A stretch of 6,245 bases of DNA from Limisphaerales bacterium (lineage in GTDB: Bacteria; Verrucomicrobiota; Verrucomicrobiia; Limisphaerales; UBA11358): contig DAIDJC010000192.1 of NCBI GenBank assembly GCA_027451565.1, positions 1-6,245 of the forward strand, in the 5' to 3' direction. The position numbers and the translations under genes are program-made. Shown here piece by piece: positions 1-6,228 of the stretch. Position 1 is the stretch's first letter, and each line of letters begins with the position of its first letter. Under the pieces are notes generated by a model, which worked only from the letters and a program-made list of their open reading frames with translations, had not been told where the DNA came from and did no database searches.

Positions 1-291
1 GGTGCGGTGATCCATCTGTGGCGCGGACCCCGGGGCCGGGGCAACTGGCAGGACCTGCTCACGCACACCAGCACGGGGAGCTCTCCTGCGCCTGCGCCTG
101 CGGTGATCGGCGGCCTCACCCTCACCGACGGTGCGCTCTACTTCCAGTCCCAGGGCAAGACCGTCAGCCTGACGCACTGGCGGCTGCACGTGAGCGCCTG
201 GGAGCCGGGCACGCCGCTGACCATCCGCACCCGCTTCGTGCTGCAGGGCGGCCCCCTGCCGCCCGCGGGGCTCCCGGTCGCTCTGCGTCGC
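1..291 (+). CDS. Fragment of an AsmA-family protein (both ends missing)
   Basis: The + strand is open in frame 1 from the window edge, and about 85 of the first 95 codons end in G or C, as expected of a real gene in G+C-rich DNA. The translation has features I associate with AsmA-family periplasmic proteins: GRGNWQDLL, then an Ala/Pro linker, then IGGLTLTDGALYFQSQGK, followed by alternating hydrophobic strands with WEPGTPLTIRTRFVL. AsmA proteins are inner-membrane-anchored, mostly periplasmic proteins linked to outer-membrane assembly or lipid transport. Only about 95 internal residues are present. The start lies upstream of the window, and the similarity stops near LPPAGLPVALR, at about 275-291. 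The frame stays open by chance to a TGA at 439-441, but beyond about 295 it is antisense to the TPR gene. The G+C content (about 74 %) is unlike the rest of the window, so this piece probably comes from another genome, perhaps a G+C-rich proteobacterium. Confidence 0.55.
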
Positions 292-300
292 CAAGGCGGC
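275..300. other. Composition and gene-content breakpoint (probable chimeric junction)
   Basis: Two unrelated coding signals meet here. To the left, the + strand encodes an AsmA-like piece with G/C-ending codons. To the right, the - strand encodes the TPR half of a TMTC-like protein. G+C is 214 of the first 290 bases and 163 of bases 301-600 by direct count. The - strand frame remains open leftward to base 1, but its translation turns into an Arg/Ala/Gly-rich string without TPR character, as expected of a shadow frame. No inverted repeat, target duplication, tRNA or integrase is visible at the join. A chimeric contig or clone is the simplest reading, and a true recombination event is the alternative. 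Confidence 0.7.
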
Positions 301-1977
301 CATTTTGAAATCATCCGGGGCCAGGGCCAGCGCTTTTTGGATTTCCACCGCCGCAGTGCTGTCTTGTCCTTCCTTCAAATAGAGCTCCGCCGCGTCTATG
401 TGGGGCCAGCCATCGTGAGGATCCAATTGTTCCGCCGCTGAAAAATTGCTTATGGCGGCTTCATATTGTCCCAAGTTTTCATCCACTTTCGCCAATCCCA
501 CGCGGGCTTCTGCGCTGTCCGGAGTGGTTTGAAGGGCCAGTTCAAATTCAGCTCGGGACTGTGCATATTGGCCGAGTTGATTCAAAACCTCGCCCGCGTG
601 GGCATGGAGGAGTCCATAGGACCCGGTTTCATGTTGTTCCGCCTGCTTGTATATGGCCAGGGCCTCGGCATTGCGGTCTTGCTGCTGGAGGGTTATGCCC
701 AGGTTCACCAGGGCAAAGAGGTTGGATGGGTCCAGGGTCACGGCTCTGCCAAATAGCGATTCGCTGCTTCGCCAGACGGGCAATTGCCGCTCCGTGGCCG
801 CCACACTGGCCAGCAGCACCACAACCGCACAGGCGGCTTGCCAAAACCGGGGAACAGCCAGCCTAGTCATGACCTCTGATGCCATCCAGGTCGCCGACAT
901 GAAAAATCCTATGCAAGGCAGGTAGGTGTACCGGTCGGCAATGGATTGTGCTCCCGCTTGGACCAATCCAAGCACCGGCAGGAGCATGATCAAAAACCAG
1001 GCCCAGCCGAAGGTCACGCATGGCCGGGTGAGCCGCTGGCTCCATGCCAGGCCGCACAAAACCAGGATCAGCAGGGTTGCTCCCGCCATGGCGGCCGGTT
1101 CGGCCTGCTTTAGTGGGTACAGGCAGCTCAAGTCCGCAGGCCAGAATAATTTGCCCGCGTACCTCGCCACCAGCACGGGCAGGTTGCCCAGCCGTTCCGC
1201 CAGGGGTTCGCTCGCCAGAGAGACCACTCCGCCACCCGATTTTTGAGCCGCAAATGTCACCAGCGCATCGGCCAGGGCCAGTGCGAAAAAAAACCACTTC
1301 TCACCCACCAGCCGCAGCCATTGCCAGCCCACGCCAGCTTGTGTGCAATCCTTCGTCCCCGGTCCCGAAACCCGGACCACCCGCCCCAAGGGCCAGAAAT
1401 CCAAAAGTAAAAAAACCAGCGGCAGCGTCACCACCATGGGTTTGGACAAAAGGGCCAGCCCGTAAAAACATACCACTCCAGCCAAGTCCCGCTTTTTTCG
1501 CGACCGCGCGTATTGGACGTATTGCAGCAAGGCAAGCAGGCCCCAAAACCCGCTTAGCACATCCTTTCGCTCGGAAATCCATGCGACTGATTCCACTCGC
1601 AGCGGGTGCCAGGCAAAAAGCCCGGCCACGACGCAGGAAAACCCCGGTCTGCCGGTCAGGCGCATCGCCAAAAGAAAAACCAGGGCTGCGTTGGCGGCAT
1701 GGATCAACAGGTTCACTTCATGCTGCGCCCCGGCGTTCATTCCAAATAATTCACAGTCCAACTGATGGGAAAACCAGGTGAGTGGATGCCAGTTGCCGGA
1801 GTGGATGGCGGTGCAATCCCATTTTAATCCATTCCAACTCAAACCATTGCTCACCTCAGGGTTGTTGGTGATGTAATCAGGGTCGTCCAAATTCACGAAA
1901 GGGTACCGCCCTGCGGGCAGAAAAACCAGCAGGGTGGCCAGCGCCAGTAAAAGGGCAACCAACCGTGGGGGCGGCAT
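295..1977 (-). CDS. TMTC-like GT-C membrane protein with C-terminal TPR repeats, 3' end lost
   Basis: The - strand frame from ATG at 1977 runs without a stop or frameshift for about 560 credible codons. Residues 1-400 are a multi-span membrane domain with hallmarks of bacterial TMTC-like TPR proteins: FVNLDDPDYITNNPEV (about 27-42), NWHPLTWFSHQLD (62-74), HPLRVESVAWISERKDV (124-140), LLSKPMVVTLPLVFLLLDFWPL (about 176-197), and an AQSIADRYTYLP motif (343-354). The acidic pair D31-D32 sits in the first periplasmic loop, where GT-C enzymes keep their catalytic acid. Residues from about 405 to 559 hold about four TPR-like repeats (for example FALVNLGITLQQQDRNAEAL and AEARVGLAKVDENLGQYEAA). By family this could be an inner-membrane glycosyltransferase using a lipid-linked sugar, but donor and acceptor are unknown. 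Relatives are usually somewhat longer than 600 residues, so a C-terminal part is missing at the breakpoint near 295. GAGG lies only one base before the ATG, too close for a normal ribosome binding site. It is divergent from tolQ and has no obvious functional link to it. Confidence 0.85.
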
Positions 1978-2023
1978 GCCTCTATGTAATGACTTTTGCC
2001 GTTGAAAACAAAGTTTCATCTTC

Positions 2024-2053
2024 ATTAAAGAAAGTTTTTGCTTTTTTGGTCAA
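2024..2053 (-). promoter_or_regulatory. Candidate sigma-70-type promoter for the TMTC/TPR gene
   Basis: Read on the - strand, TTGACC (2053-2048) and TTTAAT (2029-2024) are separated by 18 bases. Each box matches the consensus at five of six positions. This predicts transcription starting near 2017, with a leader of about 40 bases before the ATG at 1977. It is found by eye only, and promoter consensus in this lineage is unknown. Confidence 0.45.
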
Positions 2054-2065
2054 ACCAAGGATAAT
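2038..2065 (+). promoter_or_regulatory. Candidate promoter for the tol-pal operon
   Basis: TTGCTT (2038-2043) and GATAAT (2060-2065) are 16 bases apart. The -10 box matches consensus at five of six positions and the -35 at three. Transcription would start near 2072 and leave a leader of about 65 bases before tolQ. The element overlaps the opposite-facing promoter candidate at 2024-2053, so the two could compete for RNA polymerase. A second, weaker option is TTGAAA at 2002-2007, which has no good -10 partner. Confidence 0.35.
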
Positions 2066-2069
2066 TCTG

Positions 2070-2080
2070 CGGACGGTCCG
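2070..2080. repeat. Short inverted repeat CGGAC-N-GTCCG, possible operator
   Basis: CGGACGGTCCG is a perfect 5-bp inverted repeat around a single central base. The loop is too short for an RNA hairpin, so if it acts it would be as DNA, for example as a dimeric regulator site. It lies at the predicted start of transcription of the tol-pal operon, where a bound protein could block initiation. An 11-bp palindrome can also occur by chance, so this is only a lead. Confidence 0.2.
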
Positions 2081-2135
2081 AAGCTCGGGAAGCTGTCACT
2101 TGGCCCCCGGTTCCTCACCACCAAGTTTTGATTTT

Positions 2136-2861
2136 ATGAGCGGTTTATCATTTGCATTTATTGGAGCAGCGGAAAACCAATCCGAGCTGCTTTACATTTG
2201 GGACAGGGCAACAGTGGAAGCCAAGGCGATCATTGGCTTGTTGTTCCTGCTTTCCATCGCGGTCTGGTTTGTCATGTTGACCAAGATTTTTTCCATGCGC
2301 CGGGCCAGGAAGCTCAATCATTTCTTTGGCGTGGAGTTTACATCTCAAAAAGCCGTTCTAGGCATTCATGACCGCAAGATTCAGGTGGAAGGGTGTCCCC
2401 TGTATGCAGTTTACCAGGTGGGATGCAACCAGTTGGATGCCCGCCTGCGCGGACCCACCGGCGAACGGGCCCGCCAGCATGTCAGCCTCAAAAACATGGA
2501 ACATATCAAGCGGGCCATCGAAAATGTGGTGGCCAAGGAATCCTTGAGACTGGAATCGGGCCTGATTCTCCTGGCGATTGCCGTAAGCGGCGCACCTTTT
2601 TTGGGGTTGCTCGGAACGGTCTGGGGTGTGATGAGCACCTTTGCGGGTATCGCCCGGCAGGGGTCCGCCACCATGGCCGCCATGGCGCCGGGCGTGTCCG
2701 CGGCTCTCATCACCACCGTCGCAGGTCTCCTCGTGGCCATTCCCTCCATGTTCGGCTACAATTGGCTTGTCCATAACCTAAGGGCTTTCACCGTGGAACT
2801 GGATAATTTTGCCCAGGAACTGGTCTCCCGCATGGAAACCGAATTCCTGGCGGATGATTGA
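2136..2861 (+). CDS. tolQ: TolQ, proton-channel subunit of the Tol-Pal motor
   Basis: This is a 241-residue MotA/TolQ/ExbB-family inner-membrane protein, near the usual family length of about 230. Three membrane segments are visible at about 29-52, 142-168 and 184-206. The second contains GLLGTVWGVMSTF (157-169) and the third APGVSAALITTVAGLLVAIP (184-203). T161 and T194 line up by eye with the channel-facing threonines of E. coli TolQ (T145 and T178). With TolR it uses the proton gradient to power the tolA-position protein. The frame is open back to GTG 1965, but the extension (residues before MSGLSF) lacks TolQ character and would run into the divergent gene and both promoters, so ATG 2136 is chosen. 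There is no clear Shine-Dalgarno. An ExbB assignment is possible on the protein alone, but tolB and pal in the same operon favour TolQ. Confidence 0.9.
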   Translation: MSGLSFAFIGAAENQSELLYIWDRATVEAKAIIGLLFLLSIAVWFVMLTKIFSMRRARKLNHFFGVEFTSQKAVLGIHDRKIQVEGCPLYAVYQVGCNQLDARLRGPTGERARQHVSLKNMEHIKRAIENVVAKESLRLESGLILLAIAVSGAPFLGLLGTVWGVMSTFAGIARQGSATMAAMAPGVSAALITTVAGLLVAIPSMFGYNWLVHNLRAFTVELDNFAQELVSRMETEFLADD

Positions 2862-2872
2862 CCTGCCAGGTT

Positions 2873-3289
2873 ATGCGACGCTTTTCAAAGAGAAATTCGT
2901 TGGTGACCCTCAGTGATATCAACATCACGCCCCTGCTGGACCTCGCGTTTGTGCTGTTGATCATCTTTGTTATCACCACGCCCTTGCTGGAGAAGAGTCT
3001 GGACCTGAAATTACCGCATGGCGGCCAGTCGGAGAAACGATTGGATAAAAGCGATATTGCCACCGTGGAAATCAGCTCTTCGGGAATCTTTGCCCTGAAC
3101 AAACAACGGTTGCGCCTGTCTCAATTGGTGGGGCAAATTGCCCGGGATTACCAGGCCAACCCCAACCTGGTGGTTTACATCCGTGCAGACAGGGATTGCC
3201 GCTATGAATGGGTGGCCCAAGTCATTGACGGCTGCCAGCGCAATGGTTTGACGCGCTATTCACTCCGAACGGACCCCACGACGCCATGA
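2873..3289 (+). CDS. tolR: TolR, ExbD/TolR-family motor subunit
   Basis: The 138-residue protein has the ExbD/TolR plan. It has a short basic cytoplasmic tail, one membrane helix (about 20-40), and a periplasmic domain. The SDINITPLLDLAFVLLIIF stretch carries the conserved proton-carrying aspartate as D23, the same number as in E. coli TolR. The C-terminal domain contains PNLVVYIRADRDCRYEWVAQ, matching the family's usual 'v.i.aD....y..v' region. It partners TolQ in the proton channel and is thought to contact peptidoglycan in its periplasmic part. ATG 2873 has CAGG six to nine bases upstream. TTG 2858, which overlaps the tolQ stop as TTGA, would add five residues and cannot be excluded. The 3' end overlaps the next start as ATGA, suggesting coupled translation. 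Confidence 0.9.
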   Translation: MRRFSKRNSLVTLSDINITPLLDLAFVLLIIFVITTPLLEKSLDLKLPHGGQSEKRLDKSDIATVEISSSGIFALNKQRLRLSQLVGQIARDYQANPNLVVYIRADRDCRYEWVAQVIDGCQRNGLTRYSLRTDPTTP

Positions 3290-4155
3290 CCCGGCAGGAA
3301 AAAAAATATTTGCTGGCCACGGTGGGATTTCACCTGCTGATGGTGGTCATCCTCCTGGTGGGCCCGGGGTTCTTTTCCCATGCCCCCGCTCAGGACCCAA
3401 CCCAATTGCTCGATGTCATTCCCACAGATGCGGTGGAGGCTGCGCTGAATAGCGGTGTGAAACATGCCAGCGTTCCACCTCCCAGCCCCATCGTCAACCC
3501 GCCTCCGCCCATTGTTCAACCTCCGCCCATTCCCACGCCTCAACCCCCGCCACGTCCAGAGCCGGCCCAGTCCTTGGTCCAAAAGGTTGAAAAATTTTTC
3601 AAGCCGGAGCCGGATCCCATCATTCCCCAGGCTGCCGATGACGCTCCCCGACCGCCTTCACATAAAACCAAGCATTCCCACGTCATCAAGGTGGACCTTT
3701 CAAAAATCGAAAGAACCACATCCACCAGTTCATCGGTTTCCTCCAGCGAGAACCGCCGCGAGGACCTGGAGCGCCGCGAGGCTTTCAATTCTGCCTTGCG
3801 CAACCTTGAAAGTCATTTTTCATCCTCCACTCATGTGGAGATGCCCGGCTCCAGCAGCGTGTCCTACGCAAGTTACGCTTCCATCATCAGGAGTATTTAT
3901 ACTCGCGCCTGGGAACCGCCCAATGACGCCGCCAATGACCTCGCCAATATCAAGGTCCGCATCACAGTCAGCCGTGATGGAACGGTGGAGGCGTCTGAAA
4001 TACTTGAACCCAGCGGCGATCCTGCCGTGGATGCCAGTGTGCAGCGCACCCTGGACCGTGTGACTTTCATTGCGCCCTTCCCGGAGGGTGCCACCGAAAA
4101 CCAAAAAACGTTCATCATCAACTTCAACCTCAAAGCCAAACACATGCTCGGATGA
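3286..4155 (+). CDS. TolA-position energy transducer with TonB-like architecture
   Basis: The gene encodes 289 residues and starts within the tolR stop (ATGA). Residues 8-29 form one N-terminal membrane helix that contains T12-x3-H16, resembling the S-x3-H motif TolA and TonB use to couple to their motors. Residues 64-93 are a proline spacer (18 of 30 residues), followed by EP/KPEPDP segments to about 120. Residues 145-154 are Ser/Thr-rich. Residues 155-180 are charged and may be helical. The C-terminal part, from about 195 to 284, looks like a TonB/TolA C-terminal domain: YASIIRSIYTRAWEPP, IKVRITVSRDGTV, ILEPSGDPAVDASVQRTLD and a final FIINFNLK strand. By position and domains it should carry force from TolQR to TolB and Pal. 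It lacks TolA's long Ala/Lys/Glu helix, so annotators may call it TonB. I call it the functional TolA because of its operon place. Confidence 0.8.
   Translation: MTRQEKKYLLATVGFHLLMVVILLVGPGFFSHAPAQDPTQLLDVIPTDAVEAALNSGVKHASVPPPSPIVNPPPPIVQPPPIPTPQPPPRPEPAQSLVQKVEKFFKPEPDPIIPQAADDAPRPPSHKTKHSHVIKVDLSKIERTTSTSSSVSSSENRREDLERREAFNSALRNLESHFSSSTHVEMPGSSSVSYASYASIIRSIYTRAWEPPNDAANDLANIKVRITVSRDGTVEASEILEPSGDPAVDASVQRTLDRVTFIAPFPEGATENQKTFIINFNLKAKHMLG
3475..3564 (+). repeat. Proline-rich coding repeat in the TolA/TonB-like gene
   Basis: This stretch encodes residues 64-93, in which 18 of 30 residues are proline. The block CCTCCGCCCATT (PPPI) occurs exactly twice, at 3502-3513 and 3520-3531, 18 bases (six codons) apart. 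A degenerate earlier copy (PPPSPIV) precedes them. The pattern suggests growth by small in-frame duplications. The product would be an extended polyproline-type rod suited to span the periplasm, as in TonB. Confidence 0.7.
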
Positions 4156-5387
4156 AATTTTCCATTTTTAAAAACATCATGTTCCTCGATCATTGCCAAT
4201 TCAAATGCCGCCCCATGCCCGGACTGCTTCTGGCCGTATGCCTTATCCTTCCCGGCTTTCGCCACGCCACGGCCCAGGAGATCAATGTCTCACAGTCCAT
4301 CAATGTCTTGGGCGACACCAAACCCGTCCACGTGGCCTTGGAGGGCTTCTCCCCGGAGGTGGCCAGCGTCCTGCGCTTTGACCTCTACGTCCAAGGTTTT
4401 GATTTCGTTCCAGCCGCCTCAGCCCAGTACCTAATCGAGGGATCGCCCGGCGCCGCAGTGGCGGGCACGCTCTCGGATAACCTCGCCCACCGGGTGATCT
4501 TGTCCCGCAGCTACACCGGCGCATCTTTCCGCCGCCAGGCCCATGCCTTTGCAGACGACATTGTCCAGGCTGTCCTGAACCAAAAACCCATTGGCCTGAC
4601 AAAAATCGCCTTCAAGGTGCAACCCCAGGGGATCGGGCCTGGTGAAATATACGTGTCGGATTACGATGGATACAATGCGCTTTCGGTTACGTCCGATGGC
4701 GCCATTGTGGCCAAGCCGGCCTGGATGCCCGGTCGCCTGGCCCTCTACTACACTTCCTACGCCCCGGGAAATCCGGATATTTACTATCACAATCTTCAAA
4801 CCGGCCAGCGCCGAATCATCGCTGCCTATTCCGGCCTCAACACCAGCGCTGCCGTTTCACCGGATGGCTCGCGGGTGGCCATGGTTCTCAGTAAATCCGG
4901 CAGCGACAACATTTGGGTCTGCCAGGCGGATGGTTCCCATCTCCAGCGGGTGACCACCGGCATTGAGGATTCCTCTCCCGCATGGTCTCCCGATGGGCGC
5001 TGGATTTGTTTTGCCACCAAACGGTCCGAGCGTCGGCGTCTCGCGCGCGTGTCCGTAGATGGAGGACCCGTCCAATACCTCAGCACCGCAGGGACTCCAA
5101 ACCCCACAGAACCTGACTGGTCCCCTGATGGCAAGTGGATTGCCTTCACCTCCCAGGCCGGCGAGTTTGATATCTGCGTCATGCCCTCGGATGGTTCCGC
5201 AGCCCCCGTGGTGCTTGTCAGAGGGCAGAATCCTTCCTGGTCCGCCAATTCGCGAACTCTGATTTTCAACCACCGGGCGCCAGGCAGTTATCGGCAGGTG
5301 CTGTCTGTGCTTGACGTTTTCACAAAACAATACAAGGATTGTCTTCGTGCGCCGGGGAGCAGTTCCCAGGCCGCCTGGGAAAGGTAG
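4152..5387 (+). CDS. tolB: TolB, periplasmic beta-propeller of the Tol-Pal system
   Basis: The gene encodes 411 residues and starts inside the upstream stop (ATGA). A signal peptide ends near residue 41 (hydrophobic 23-35, then RHATA-QE). Its leading part is long, and M22 (4215) is a possible but basic-residue-poor alternative start. Residues about 43-145 match the TolB N-terminal domain, including HRVILSRSYTGASFRRQAHA and FADDIVQAVL. The rest is a propeller of TolB/PD40-type blades with repeated 'SPDG' turns: AAVSPDGSRVAMV (233-245), PAWSPDGRWICFA (276-288), PDWSPDGKWIAFT (321-333), the degenerate PSWSANSRTLIFN (361-373), and the more divergent PAWMPGRLALYY (189-200). TolB binds Pal through the propeller and the TolA-type protein through its N-terminus. 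The E. coli N-terminal TolA-binding stretch is not recognisable here, which fits the unusual transducer upstream. Confidence 0.9.
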   Translation: MKFSIFKNIMFLDHCQFKCRPMPGLLLAVCLILPGFRHATAQEINVSQSINVLGDTKPVHVALEGFSPEVASVLRFDLYVQGFDFVPAASAQYLIEGSPGAAVAGTLSDNLAHRVILSRSYTGASFRRQAHAFADDIVQAVLNQKPIGLTKIAFKVQPQGIGPGEIYVSDYDGYNALSVTSDGAIVAKPAWMPGRLALYYTSYAPGNPDIYYHNLQTGQRRIIAAYSGLNTSAAVSPDGSRVAMVLSKSGSDNIWVCQADGSHLQRVTTGIEDSSPAWSPDGRWICFATKRSERRRLARVSVDGGPVQYLSTAGTPNPTEPDWSPDGKWIAFTSQAGEFDICVMPSDGSAAPVVLVRGQNPSWSANSRTLIFNHRAPGSYRQVLSVLDVFTKQYKDCLRAPGSSSQAAWER

Positions 5388-5451
5388 CCCTTAGGTATTG
5401 CAGAATCGTTGCAAAACAGAAGTGTCCTGAATCCCGTTTGAATAACCAACT
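5388..5451. other. tolB-pal spacer
   Basis: The 64 bases between tolB and pal contain no hairpin with a T-tract, so transcription probably continues into pal. I see no convincing -35/-10 pair and no Shine-Dalgarno before the pal ATG (AATAACCAACT precedes it). It is the only real gap in the operon, and pal levels may therefore be set separately from the coupled upstream genes. Confidence 0.4.
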
Positions 5452-6078
5452 ATGAATACTAAATTTTCCGCTAAATTGATCGTTCTGCCGCTCACAGTCG
5501 CCTTGGCCGCTGTTCTGGCCACCACCGGCTGCAAAAAAGGCATTACCAGGATCACCCCGCTGCCTGGACCCCCGCAACCCATCGTCAGCGATAACGGCTC
5601 TGTGCCACCTAATGGTGGTCAAATCCCAGGGGGAGCCAACCCCTTTGGATCAGGTTCCGGTGTGGGATCCCAACCCATTGCCACCTCCACCAATTGGGAT
5701 CCAGCCGATACGATCCAAGATCGCTCCGCCTTGGCCGCCTACACCGTCCATTTCCAGTTTGACAGCGCCGTGGTTCAAGACAGTGAGCAATCCAACCTCA
5801 GCGCCGTGGCTCAGGCACTGAATTCAGATCCAAATGTAAAGCTGCTGATTGAAGGCAATTGCGATGAGCGCGGCACCGAAGAATACAACCGTGCCTTGGG
5901 TGAAAGGCGAGCTTTGGCCCTGCGCCAAGCCTTGGCTGGGCAAGGCATTGACGCCAACCGAATTCGCACCATCAGCTACGGAAAGGATAAACCCGTGGAT
6001 CCAGCCCATAACTCCGCCGCTTGGGCCAAAAATCGTCGGGGCGATTTCGTCCTCTGTCATCCTAAATCAGGCGTTTGA
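5452..6078 (+). CDS. pal: Pal, peptidoglycan-associated OmpA-like lipoprotein
   Basis: The 208-residue product opens with a lipoprotein signal (MNTKFSAKLIVLPL, hydrophobic to 24) and a likely lipidated C27 in LATTGCKKG. The lipobox is imperfect because the -3 residue is Thr, not Leu. Lys at +2 would allow export to the outer membrane under the E. coli rule. A Gly/Pro/Ser linker (about 30-80) leads to an OmpA-like domain (about 95-202): VHFQFDSAVV, IEGNCDERGTEEYNRALGERRA, IRTISYGKDKP and WAKNRRGDFVL. D138 and R153 are the expected contacts for the diaminopimelate of peptidoglycan. Pal anchors the outer membrane to the wall and is moved to constriction sites by the other Tol proteins. The usual EGHCDERG reads EGNCDERG here. 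It is the last gene before the terminator, and no cpoB follows within the operon. Confidence 0.93.
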   Translation: MNTKFSAKLIVLPLTVALAAVLATTGCKKGITRITPLPGPPQPIVSDNGSVPPNGGQIPGGANPFGSGSGVGSQPIATSTNWDPADTIQDRSALAAYTVHFQFDSAVVQDSEQSNLSAVAQALNSDPNVKLLIEGNCDERGTEEYNRALGERRALALRQALAGQGIDANRIRTISYGKDKPVDPAHNSAAWAKNRRGDFVLCHPKSGV

Positions 6079-6107
6079 CCTTCTGCCCCTGATTTTCGTC
6101 ACTCTTT

Positions 6108-6147
6108 CCAAAGGCCATGCTTTAGCATGGCCTTTGGTGCTTTTTTT
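6108..6147 (+). terminator. Strong intrinsic terminator of the tol-pal operon
   Basis: CCAAAGGCCATGC (6108-6120) pairs perfectly with GCATGGCCTTTGG (6125-6137) around a TTTA loop. After TGC comes a run of seven T (6141-6147). It lies 30 bases after the pal stop. The left flank has no A-run, so it should act on the + strand only. Confidence 0.93.
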
Positions 6148-6228
6148 CCTCCAATCAGCTCAATGATCGTAAGCGGTAAAGGGGCTGCCTTATATTCAGG
6201 GGGGCTGGGGTTCGGCTAAAGTGGCGGA
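6148..6228 (+). promoter_or_regulatory. Spacer before a possible next gene
   Basis: The 81 bases after the terminator hold a TATATT (6191-6196) that could be a -10 box, but no -35 sequence sits at the right distance. There is a G-rich run at 6199-6210. If the ATG at 6229 is real, its promoter must lie here, since the terminator isolates it from pal. The evidence is thin. Confidence 0.2.

Noticed and set aside
1..294. Continuation of the TPR gene on the - strand to base 1
   Set aside because: The frame is open, but its translation is an Arg/Ala/Gly-rich string with no TPR pattern, while the + strand shows a recognisable AsmA-like protein.
292..441. Continuation of the + strand AsmA-like frame to the TGA at 439-441
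   Set aside because: From about 295 the opposite strand encodes clear TPR sequence, so this part is an antisense shadow.
1301..1582. Possible frameshift splitting the TMTC/TPR gene
   Set aside because: Codon-by-codon reading of the - strand from 1977 to 301 gives one uninterrupted frame of 559 codons with ordered motifs.
863..1781. Long overlapping frames on both strands (for example 863-1297 - and 1044-1781 +)
   Set aside because: They are shadows of the continuous TMTC/TPR frame. Their Pro/Arg/Gly-rich translations lack domains, whereas the chosen frame shows membrane helices and family motifs.
1965..2135. N-terminal extension of tolQ from GTG 1965
   Set aside because: It would overlap the divergent gene's start and both promoter candidates, and its residues do not resemble TolQ. 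ATG 2136 gives a normal TolQ length.
2136..3289. ExbB/ExbD of a TonB system rather than TolQ/TolR
   Set aside because: The same operon continues with tolB and pal, so the Tol-Pal assignment is better despite the TonB-like third gene.
5640..6005. Repeated GGATCC-containing words in pal
   Set aside because: Two of the three encode Asp-Pro-Ala by the same codons in different contexts, spacing is irregular, and no repeat unit extends beyond them.
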